Origin: CAJVXI01 sp036444215
GTDB lineage: Bacteria; Patescibacteriota; Minisyncoccia; UBA6257; UBA9933
Direction: 5' to 3'
DNA length: 59,942 bases
NCBI GenBank assembly: GCA_036444215.1
Contig: JAZGAA010000006.1
Span: 1 to 59,942 of the forward strand
Part shown: in pieces, positions 25,822 through 33,693 of the stretch
How the letters are laid out: every line of letters starts with the position of its first letter
Position numbering within the stretch: the first letter of the stretch is position 1
Program-made: the position numbers and the translations under genes
Notes under the pieces: model-generated
The model's database searches: none
Told to the model about the DNA's origin: nothing
What the model saw: only the letters and a program-made list of their open reading frames with translations

Positions 25822-25858
25822 CTCGCCGAATCCGCCTACGGCGGAGAAGGCGGGCTAC
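25822..25858. repeat. GC-rich nested palindrome between smpB and tmRNA
   Basis: Contains TCCGCCTACGGCGGA (25831-25845) and GC-rich flanks, ending within the stop of smpB. Same family of short GC palindromes as 7100-7125. Confidence 0.6.
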
Positions 25859-26292
25859 TTAATTATTTTTCTAATCTCTCGTTCTACTTCTCGTTTTTTT
25901 ATCAATTCTCGCTTATCTCTCTTTTTTCGGCTCTTTGCCAATCCAATTTCTATCTTAATTCTGCGATTCTTAGTATAAACCTTTAGAGGCACCAAAGTCA
26001 ATCCTTTTTCCTGGGTCCTGCCGATTAGATTTTTAATCTCAGATGTTTGAAGCAGCAGCCGGCGGGTCCTTTTGGAATCATAATCTTCGGGCATATTCTT
26101 TGGTTGATAAGGAGGTATGTCTGCATTAAGAAGCCAGGCCTGATTATCCCGGATAACAGCATAAGACCCGGCAAGATTTATTCTGCCGGTTTTTATGGAC
26201 TTAACTTCAAATCCTTTTAATTCAATCCCTGCCTCAAGCGTTTCTAAAATTTGATAGTCAAAATATGCGCGTTTATTGGTAGTAATAGCCAT
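25855..26292 (-). CDS. smpB: SsrA-binding protein SmpB
   Basis: 145 residues. ITTNKRAYFDYQILETLEAGIELKGFEVKSIKTGRINLAGSYA is the diagnostic start; the basic C-terminal tail (KKRDKRELIKKREVEREIRKIIK) enters the ribosome A site. Works with the tmRNA encoded just downstream. It is divergent to argS; the argS -10 box lies only 10 bp upstream of the smpB start, so the two promoters must overlap or smpB is also near-leaderless. Confidence 0.97.
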   Translation of the reverse strand: MAITTNKRAYFDYQILETLEAGIELKGFEVKSIKTGRINLAGSYAVIRDNQAWLLNADIPPYQPKNMPEDYDSKRTRRLLLQTSEIKNLIGRTQEKGLTLVPLKVYTKNRRIKIEIGLAKSRKKRDKRELIKKREVEREIRKIIK

Positions 26293-26301
26293 TGTTTTTA
26301 G

Positions 26302-26307
26302 TATAAT
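26302..26307 (+). promoter_or_regulatory. -10 box of argS, leaderless
   Basis: TATAAT ends 7 nt before the ATG at 26315; no Shine-Dalgarno. An ATG at 26306 overlaps the box and would lie upstream of the expected transcript start. Confidence 0.5.
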
Positions 26308-26314
26308 GAATACA

Positions 26315-27973
26315 ATGGTTAAAGTAAAAATTATTAATTATCTTAAAGAAGTTGTTAAAGAACCTGTGTCAATTGAAGTTTTCGTGCCGGATAATGAAAA
26401 ATTCGGGCATTATTCCACAAATGTCGCTTTGAAATTGGCAAAATTACGCAAGCAGAATTCGATGACTGTTGCTGAAGAGATTAAAAGCGTACTATCACGC
26501 GTAGTAGTAAAAGATTTTTTTAAAAAAATTGAGATTGCTCCTCCGGGATTTATAAATTTCTGGCTGTCAGAAAAAACTCTACAAGATAAAATAAAAGAAA
26601 TTTTGAAGAAAGAAAAGAAATACGGCCAACAACTAAAAGCTAAAAGCTCAAAGCTAAAAGCTATTAGCATTGAATTTATTTCCGCTAATCCTACTGGACC
26701 TTTGACTATTGGCAATGGCAGGGGAGGTTTTTTGGGTGATGCATTGGCAAATATTTTGAAATTTCAAGGAAATAAAGTAGTAAAGGAATATTATATTAAT
26801 GACGCTAAAGCAAGCACTCAGATTAGAGAATTAGGGAAAACGGCGGTTGGAATCGGTAAAAGCTACAAAACAAAAGATTTAGAATTAAAAATCAAAAAAT
26901 TAGGGCCAAAGAAAGCCAAAAATTACAGCGACGCTGGATATTTGCTTGCGAAAATAATCCAAGAAGATAACAAGAAGTTTATTGAAAATAAATTAAAAAT
27001 AAAATTTGACAAATGGTTCAGCGAAGAAAACCTGTATAAAAGTGGAGCTGTTGAAAAGTTGCTGGGAGAATTAAAAAAGAAAAATTTAATTTACAAAAAA
27101 GACGACGCTATATGGTTTAAATCAAAACAATTTGGCGATAACGAAGACAGGGTTTTGGTACGGCAACCCCGCGTAGCGGGGCAAGCAGGAGAACCGACAT
27201 ATTTTTTGCCGGATCTTGCTTATCATTTAAATAAATTCAAAATTCGTAAATTTAACAAAGTTATAGATATTTGGGGAGCTGACCACCATGGTTACAGTCC
27301 TCGGCTTAAAGCCGGTCTTAAAGCTTTTGGTATAGCTGATGAAAAACTCAAAATTATCATTAGCCAATTAGTCCGTTTAATTAAAAAAGGCAAAGAAACG
27401 AAAATGTCAAAAAGAAAAGGAGAGTATGTGAGCTTGGAGGAATTAATAGATGAGGTTGGTTTGGACGCGGCGCGATTTTTCTTTTTAATGTATTCGCCGA
27501 ATACTCATATGGATTTTGATTTGGATTTGGCAAAAGAGAAATCATTAGAGAACCCGGTTTATTATGTGCAATACGCTGCCGTAAGATGCGATAGCATACT
27601 CAAAAAACCCAAATTCCAAAGCCCAAATTCCAAACAAATTCCAAAGCCCAAATTCCAAAACCTAAAATTATTAAACACAAAAGAGGATTTAAATTTAATA
27701 CGGATGTTGGTGAGGTTTCCGGAAATTATTGAAGAAGCAGCGCAAAATTACAGCCCGCAAATTTTAGTGCGATATTCTTTGGATTTAGCGCGGCAATTCC
27801 ATAATTTTTACGAAAAAGAACACATCATCGCGGACCTGCGCGGACTTAACGCGGACCAATACAGACAAAGTATGGATTTTATGTTTGCGCGTTTGGCTTT
27901 AATTCAGGCAACATTAGTAATTTTTAAAAATACATTCAACCTTTTGGGCATCACATTGCCGAAGAAAATGTAG
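26315..27973 (+). CDS. argS: Arginyl-tRNA synthetase
   Basis: 552 residues from ATG 26315 (MVKVKIINYLKEV), chosen because a TATAAT sits 7 nt upstream. Class I: EFISANPTGPLTIGNGRGGFLGD (HIGH variant IGNG), WGADHHGY, and KMSKRKG-like MSKRKGEYVSL. At least five repeat-derived inserts are in frame: a palindrome near residues 58-65 (SVLSRVVVKDF), a Lys/Leu/Ser tract (about 109-118), RQPRVAGQAG (palindrome 27167-27181) where homologues read RSDG, a long PKFQSPNSK tract (27599-27660), and ADLRGLNADQ (27830-27862). It charges tRNA-Arg; two tRNA-Arg genes are in this window. Confidence 0.96.
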   Translation: MVKVKIINYLKEVVKEPVSIEVFVPDNEKFGHYSTNVALKLAKLRKQNSMTVAEEIKSVLSRVVVKDFFKKIEIAPPGFINFWLSEKTLQDKIKEILKKEKKYGQQLKAKSSKLKAISIEFISANPTGPLTIGNGRGGFLGDALANILKFQGNKVVKEYYINDAKASTQIRELGKTAVGIGKSYKTKDLELKIKKLGPKKAKNYSDAGYLLAKIIQEDNKKFIENKLKIKFDKWFSEENLYKSGAVEKLLGELKKKNLIYKKDDAIWFKSKQFGDNEDRVLVRQPRVAGQAGEPTYFLPDLAYHLNKFKIRKFNKVIDIWGADHHGYSPRLKAGLKAFGIADEKLKIIISQLVRLIKKGKETKMSKRKGEYVSLEELIDEVGLDAARFFFLMYSPNTHMDFDLDLAKEKSLENPVYYVQYAAVRCDSILKKPKFQSPNSKQIPKPKFQNLKLLNTKEDLNLIRMLVRFPEIIEEAAQNYSPQILVRYSLDLARQFHNFYEKEHIIADLRGLNADQYRQSMDFMFARLALIQATLVIFKNTFNLLGITLPKKM

Positions 27974-28002
27974 ATTTTTTAGATTTTTGTTAAGTTAAAT
28001 TT

Positions 28003-31000
28003 ATGGAAGAAAAAATTTTAAAATTTTGGCAGGAAAATCAAATCTTTGAGAAATCCGTTGAGAAAGATGCGCCTCGCGGTGATTTTGTTTTTTATGACGG
28101 TCCGCCTTTTGCCACAGGAAGTCCTCATTACGGCCATATTTTGGCAAGCATTATAAAAGATGTCATTCCAAGATACCAAACAATGAAAGGTAAAAGAGTT
28201 CCGCGTAAATGGGGTTGGGATTGTCATGGTTTGCCAATTGAGAATTTAATTGAGAAAAATCTAAATCTTCAGAGCAAAAAAGACATTGAAGAATACGGAA
28301 TTGAAAAATTCAATAAAGCAGCTCAAGAAAGCGTTCTTCAATACGCTGATGAATGGAAAAAAATTATTTCAAGAATAGGAAGGTGGGTTGATATGGAAAG
28401 AGATTATAGAACAATGGATTGGAAATATACTGAATCGGTTTGGTGGGTTTTTAAAAAACTTTACGATAAAGGGCTTATTTACGAGGGATATAAATCAATG
28501 CATATTTGTCCGCGCTGCGAAACTACTTTATCTAACTTTGAGATTACACAGAATTATCAGGACATTAAAGATATATCAGCTACGGTTAAGTTTGAGCTGG
28601 AAGACGAGCCGGGTACTTTCATTCTGGCTTGGACAACTACGCCATGGACTCTGCTGGGGAACGTCGCTTTAGCTGTTAATCCTGATATAGAGTATAGAAA
28701 AGTTAAATCAGGAGAAAGTTTTTTTATCGTTGCCGAAAAACGATTAGCGGCATTATTTCCATTTAAAGGAGAAACTGTGCTACATAAATTTTTTAAAGGC
28801 AAAGAACTTGTTGGCAAAAAATACAAACCACTTTTTGATTATTACACAAAAGATAAAGATTTAGAGAATCGTGAGAACGGCTGGAAAATTTACAGCGCGG
28901 ATTTCGTAACAATTGAAGAAGGAACTGGCGTTGTTCATATTGCTCCTGCTTTTGGTGAAGATGATATGAATTTGGGGCAAAAAGAAAAATTGCCTTTTAT
29001 TCAGCATGTTGCAATGGATGGAAAATTTAAGAAGGAGGTTAGGGAATTCGTTGGCCTTTCAGTAAAGCCAAAATCTGAACATCAATCAACTGACGTAGAA
29101 ATTATTAAATACCTTGCTAAAAATAATAAACTTTTCTCTAAAGAATCAATAACTCATTCCTACCCGTTTTGCTGGCGGTGTGACACTCCGTTGTTAAATT
29201 ACGCAGCAAACTCATGGTTTGTAGAAGTAGATAAGATTAAAAAGAAACTAATAAAGAATAATAAGAAGATAAATTGGGTGCCATCGCATTTAAAATACGG
29301 TCGTTTTGGTAAATGGCTTGAAAACGCCCGCGACTGGGCTATTTCTCGTTCAAGGTATTGGGGCGCTCCTTTGTCTATTTGGAAATGTGAAGAATGTAAA
29401 AAAATAAAAACAATCGGCTCAATTAACGATTTAAAAAAAGAATCCAAAAAATCCAAAAACAGATATTTTGTAATACGTCATGGAGAATCAGAAAGTAATG
29501 CTCAAAATATTGTTAGTTCAAAATTAGAAACCAGCTCTAAACATCCGCTTACGGAAAAAGGAAAAAAAGAAGTCAAAGAAACAGCTAAAAAATTAAAAAG
29601 CGAAAATATTGATTTGATTTTTTCTTCTGATTTTACTCGTACTAAAGAAACTGCTGAAATTGCGGCAGATAATTTGGGTATTAGTAAGGATAAAATAATT
29701 TTTGATAAACGCCTTCGCGAAGTAAATACCGGCATTTTTGACGGCAAAAAACCTGAAGAATATAAAGCTTATTTTTCCTCTCTTGAAGAAAAATTTTTCA
29801 AAACTCCTCCTGAAGGCGAGAATTTAATGGAACTCAAGAATAGGGTGAGCGAATTTTTGTACGTTCTTGAGAGTAAATATTCAGATAAGAATATTTTAAT
29901 TATTAGCCATGAGTATCCGATTTGGCTTTTATTTGCCGGTGCTAACGGGTTCAATAGCAAAGAGTCAGTTGAAATCAGAAAAGACAAACCCGATTTTGTT
30001 AAAACAGGTGAAATAAGAAAATTAGATTTTGTTCCTTTACCGCATGATAAGAATTATGTTTTAGATTTACACAGGCCGCATATTGATAATATTGAGTTTC
30101 AATGTTCTTGCGGCGGAGCTATGAACCGCGTACCAGAAGTTTTTGACTGCTGGTTTGAGTCCGGTTCAATGCCTTACGGACAGGCGCATTATCCTTTTGA
30201 AAACAAAAAAGAATTTGAGAAAAATTTCCCGGCGGAATTTATTGCAGAAGGAATTGATCAAACAAGGGGTTGGTTTTATACATTACTTGTTCTTTCAACT
30301 GCTTTATTTAATAAACCAGCTTATAAAAACGTAATTGCGAATGGAATTATTTTGGCGGAAGATGGTCAAAAAATGAGTAAGCGTTTAAATAATTATCCGG
30401 ATCCAACAGAAATTATTAATAAATATGGAGCTGATGCGCTTCGTTATTATCTTCTTTCTTCACCGGCAGTGCGTGGCGAGAGTTTGAATTTTTCCGAAAA
30501 AGGAGTTGATGAAATTAATAAAAAAGTGGTTTCAAAATTAAGAAATGTTTTATCTTTTTATAAGATGTATGGTTTGGGACTAAAAACCGAAAACCAAAAA
30601 CTAAAAGCTAATAATGTTTTAGATAAATGGATTTTAGCGAAATTTAATATTTTAACAAAAGACGTTTCAGAAACACTTGATAATTATGAGTTAGACAGGG
30701 CAGTTAGGCCGATAGGGAATTTTGTTGATGATTTGTCTAATTGGTATGTGAGGCGGTCGCGAGAAAGGTTTAAGAGCGAAAGCCAAGATAAAGATAACGC
30801 TTCTGCGACGTTGAGTTATATTTTAATTGGGTTTTCTAAAATAATCGCGCCATTTATGCCGTTTGTTGCGGAGGAAATATACCAGGAATTTACAATAGAG
30901 AAAGGGAGCGTGCATTTAGAAGAGTGGCCTCAAGGCAAAGAAACATTAAAAGAAGACAAAAAGATTTTAGATGAAATGAAAGAGGCAAGAGAAAATATCG

Positions 31001-31449
31001 TATCTATTGCTATGGAGCAAAGGCAAAAAGCGGACATTGGAGTGAGGCAAGTGCTAAGCGTTTTTAATACAACATCTTCTATTACAAATACTGATATTCT
31101 CGAAACTGTTTTAAAAGAAATTAACGTAAAAGAAATAAAAACTAACCAAAAAGAAAATAAATTAGACATAATTATTACCCCTGAATTAAAAAATGAAGGC
31201 GTTGTTCGCGAATTTGTCCGCAAAGTTCAGGATTTGCGCAAAAAAGCCGGCTATCAACCAAAAGACAAAATTTATTTATGGATTGAAACCTTAAGCGAGA
31301 CAGAAAGCATATTAAACAAGAACATTGATAAATTCAAAAAAGATATTGGCGCTAAATCTATTGAGTTTAGGCGAACTGAAAAATTTGACGCAGAATTAGA
31401 AAGTAAAATTAACAGCGAAAAAATCTGGCTCGGAATTAAGAAAATATAA
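28003..31449 (+). CDS. ileS: Isoleucyl-tRNA synthetase with inserted histidine-phosphatase domain
   Basis: 1148 residues. Class I IleRS: PPFATGSPHYGHI (HIGH), the editing domain with AWTTTPWTLLGN, and KMSKRLNNYPDPTE (KMSKS variant). The eukaryote-like branch is suggested by FDCWFESGSMPYGQ. Between IKTIGSINDL and DLHRPHIDNIEFQC, normally close, lie about 200 extra residues (about 486-685) forming a full histidine phosphatase: YFVIRHGESESNAQ, SSDFTRTKETAE, LREVNTGIFDGKKPEEY and ILIISHEYPIW. Both catalytic His, the Arg and the Glu acid are present. There is one uninterrupted frame, so this is a fusion by insertion. A repeat-like LKTENQKLKAN lies before the anticodon-binding domain. Confidence 0.96.
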   Translation: MEEKILKFWQENQIFEKSVEKDAPRGDFVFYDGPPFATGSPHYGHILASIIKDVIPRYQTMKGKRVPRKWGWDCHGLPIENLIEKNLNLQSKKDIEEYGIEKFNKAAQESVLQYADEWKKIISRIGRWVDMERDYRTMDWKYTESVWWVFKKLYDKGLIYEGYKSMHICPRCETTLSNFEITQNYQDIKDISATVKFELEDEPGTFILAWTTTPWTLLGNVALAVNPDIEYRKVKSGESFFIVAEKRLAALFPFKGETVLHKFFKGKELVGKKYKPLFDYYTKDKDLENRENGWKIYSADFVTIEEGTGVVHIAPAFGEDDMNLGQKEKLPFIQHVAMDGKFKKEVREFVGLSVKPKSEHQSTDVEIIKYLAKNNKLFSKESITHSYPFCWRCDTPLLNYAANSWFVEVDKIKKKLIKNNKKINWVPSHLKYGRFGKWLENARDWAISRSRYWGAPLSIWKCEECKKIKTIGSINDLKKESKKSKNRYFVIRHGESESNAQNIVSSKLETSSKHPLTEKGKKEVKETAKKLKSENIDLIFSSDFTRTKETAEIAADNLGISKDKIIFDKRLREVNTGIFDGKKPEEYKAYFSSLEEKFFKTPPEGENLMELKNRVSEFLYVLESKYSDKNILIISHEYPIWLLFAGANGFNSKESVEIRKDKPDFVKTGEIRKLDFVPLPHDKNYVLDLHRPHIDNIEFQCSCGGAMNRVPEVFDCWFESGSMPYGQAHYPFENKKEFEKNFPAEFIAEGIDQTRGWFYTLLVLSTALFNKPAYKNVIANGIILAEDGQKMSKRLNNYPDPTEIINKYGADALRYYLLSSPAVRGESLNFSEKGVDEINKKVVSKLRNVLSFYKMYGLGLKTENQKLKANNVLDKWILAKFNILTKDVSETLDNYELDRAVRPIGNFVDDLSNWYVRRSRERFKSESQDKDNASATLSYILIGFSKIIAPFMPFVAEEIYQEFTIEKGSVHLEEWPQGKETLKEDKKILDEMKEARENIVSIAMEQRQKADIGVRQVLSVFNTTSSITNTDILETVLKEINVKEIKTNQKENKLDIIITPELKNEGVVREFVRKVQDLRKKAGYQPKDKIYLWIETLSETESILNKNIDKFKKDIGAKSIEFRRTEKFDAELESKINSEKIWLGIKKI

Positions 31450-31454
31450 AATTT

Positions 31455-32369
31455 ATGGCTACATTATTAATTTCTCTTCCGGTATTTTTAATTATTTTAA
31501 GCGGGTGGTTGATGCGAAAGCTAAAAATAGTTGATGATGACTGGATTCATATTTTAAACAGCTTTGCTTATTATGTTTCTTTGCCGGCTTTGATTATAGT
31601 AAGTTTTTGGGAGATTAATTTCTTAAGCGCGGAATCTCGGCATTTTATTTTTTCAAGCATATTTACGATTATTTTATTTTCTTTTGTTGTTTTGCTTTTT
31701 CTTAGCTTTCTTAGAATCAGTAAAAATAAAAAAACAGCCATTTTTCTGTCAGCAACGGTTGGCAATACTATTTATATGGGCCTTCCGTTAATTGAGCTGG
31801 GTTTTGGCAAGGATTATCTATCCAGCGGAGCTTTAGTAGGAGTAATTTATTTGATTATCCCGCTTTTGATTTCAATTTTCGTGATTAGATATTGGCATGA
31901 TAAAGAGCATAAAGTTTTGCGGCATTTATTTAAATTTGCAAAAAATCCTTTAGTAATTTCTGTTTTTATCGGAGTGATTTTAAGTTTCGTCAGAATAGAA
32001 TTTTCTTTAATAGAAGGAATAAGAAAAGCATTAGTTATGTTTGGTTCTACTGCTTCGCCGATTGCGCTGTTTGCTTTAGGCGGATTTATTTACGGAAGAT
32101 TCTTGAAAAAGAATTTAAAACAAGTCCTTTTAATTTCTTTCTTAAAGATGGTTGTGGCCCCTTTAATTATATTTTTAATAGTTGCATATTTTTATAAAAC
32201 GAGCGATTTAAGGATTTTAGTCCTGCTCTCGTCTATGCCGGTTGCAATAACAACTTTTATAATTGCCGAGAAATTTAATTTAGATAAGGACTTAGTAGGA
32301 AATTCCATTATTGTTTCAACGATTATTTCATTTATAATTGCGCCGATTATAATTTTTATTTTTTCATAA
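31455..32369 (+). CDS. AEC-family transporter (auxin efflux carrier-like)
   Basis: 304 residues with about 10 membrane helices in two halves. LISLPVFLIILSGWLMRKLKI and the internal repeat AVGNTIYMGLPL-type (SATVGNTIYMGLPLIELGFG) and GSTASPIALFALGGFIYG fit the AEC/malonate-permease-like family, secondary exporters or importers of organic acids. Substrate unknown. It follows ileS by 5 bp and precedes the glycerate kinase by 4 bp; a link to organic acid (for example glycerate) transport is an inference from this context. Confidence 0.88.
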   Translation: MATLLISLPVFLIILSGWLMRKLKIVDDDWIHILNSFAYYVSLPALIIVSFWEINFLSAESRHFIFSSIFTIILFSFVVLLFLSFLRISKNKKTAIFLSATVGNTIYMGLPLIELGFGKDYLSSGALVGVIYLIIPLLISIFVIRYWHDKEHKVLRHLFKFAKNPLVISVFIGVILSFVRIEFSLIEGIRKALVMFGSTASPIALFALGGFIYGRFLKKNLKQVLLISFLKMVVAPLIIFLIVAYFYKTSDLRILVLLSSMPVAITTFIIAEKFNLDKDLVGNSIIVSTIISFIIAPIIIFIFS

Positions 32370-32373
32370 AAAT

Positions 32374-33693
32374 ATGCACATAATTAACAAAAAAGAACTA
32401 TCAAGAACTCCTTTACGAGAAAAGGCGCTTTTGATTGCTGAAGCGGGTTATGACGCGATTGATATTGAGAAAGCAGTTAGTCAAAAAATAAAATTTCAGA
32501 ACAATAAGTTGTCTATCGCCAAGGGTATTACCGGAGAATATTTAGAATTTGATTTAAGTGATTATAAAAAAGTTTTTCTTATTGGTATTGGCAAAGGGTC
32601 TTCACTTGCCGTAATGACATTGGCAGGGATTTTAGCGCCTTTAGGTTCACGGTTTTCAGGCGGTATAGCCCTGGATATTAAAATCCCAAATAAATCCCAA
32701 AGCTCAAATTCCAAAATAGAATTTTTAACAGGCACGCATCCTATTCCGTCAAAACAAAATATTGAAGCCACTCAAAAAATTATTAAATTAGTAAAAAGCT
32801 TAGATGAAAACGATTTACTCATTGCTTTTATTTGCGGAGGCGGTTCAGCTTTGTTTTGCTGTTCAGAACAGGAATCAGAAGAATCAGCTTTGGCTATAAA
32901 ATTTTTAACAAAAGCCGGAGCTGATATTTTTGAATTAAATACAATTCGCAAGCATTTATCAGAGTGTAAGGGCGGCGGATTGGCAAAAACCGCTTATCCG
33001 GCAACTGTAATTTCTTTAATTGCGTCAGATGTTTGCGGCAATGATTTATCCATAATAGCTTCCGGTCCTACGGTTTTTGACGAAACTACTAAAAAGGATG
33101 CTGAAAAAGTTTTACAAAAATATGAATTAGATTTAAATCAATTTCATTTATCCGAGACCCCTAAAGACAAAAAATATTTTGAGAAAGTTAAAAACATTCT
33201 TTTTGTTTGTAATCAGGATGCGATTTCAGCAATGGTTGAAAAGGCGAAAGAAATCGGCTTTGAGCCGAGAATTTATTCTTTGGAATTGCGAGGTGAGGCG
33301 AAAGATGTGTTAATACCGATGATTAAAGAAGTGAAGTCCGGCGAGGCGATTTTGGCTGGCGGAGAAACAACGATTACCTTAGGCAGCGGACCAACAGGCA
33401 AAGGCGGACGAAATATGGAATCTGTTTTAGGCGCAATAACTAATTTTCAAGAGGTACTACCCCACGGGGTAGTAGCGCTTTCAATGGCAAGCGATGGCCG
33501 TGATAACACCGAGGCCGCTGGCGCGATTGTTGATGCTTCAACCCAAGAAAAAACAAAAGAATTGGGTTTGAGTCCAGAAGAATTTTTAGAAAACCATAGT
33601 TCGTTTAATTTTTTTGAAAAAACCGGAGATTTAATTTTTACCGACCAAAAGAGTTTCAACATAGCGGATTTGATGGTAATATTAAAGATATGA
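32374..33693 (+). CDS. Glycerate 2-kinase (GckA/MOFRL family)
   Basis: 439 residues. DUF4147 N-terminal domain (GIGKGSSLAVMTLAGIL, GTHPIPSKQNIEAT, LIAFICGGGSALF, KHLSECKGGGLA, LIASDVCGNDLSIIASGPT) and a C-terminal MOFRL domain (AGGETTITLGSGPTGKGGRN, SDGRDNTEAAGAIVD). Phosphorylates glycerate to 2-phosphoglycerate, which enolase (eno, 3 kb downstream) turns into PEP, and PEP synthase is next door, so three genes around PEP cluster here. In-frame repeats: IPNKSQSSNSK and a palindrome at 33457-33472 (LPHGVV). Overlaps ppsA by 4 bp. Confidence 0.93.
   Translation: MHIINKKELSRTPLREKALLIAEAGYDAIDIEKAVSQKIKFQNNKLSIAKGITGEYLEFDLSDYKKVFLIGIGKGSSLAVMTLAGILAPLGSRFSGGIALDIKIPNKSQSSNSKIEFLTGTHPIPSKQNIEATQKIIKLVKSLDENDLLIAFICGGGSALFCCSEQESEESALAIKFLTKAGADIFELNTIRKHLSECKGGGLAKTAYPATVISLIASDVCGNDLSIIASGPTVFDETTKKDAEKVLQKYELDLNQFHLSETPKDKKYFEKVKNILFVCNQDAISAMVEKAKEIGFEPRIYSLELRGEAKDVLIPMIKEVKSGEAILAGGETTITLGSGPTGKGGRNMESVLGAITNFQEVLPHGVVALSMASDGRDNTEAAGAIVDASTQEKTKELGLSPEEFLENHSSFNFFEKTGDLIFTDQKSFNIADLMVILKI

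Noticed and set aside
26276..26314. Upstream starts for argS
   Set aside because: They overlap the smpB start and the TATAAT box; ATG 26315 fits a leaderless mRNA.
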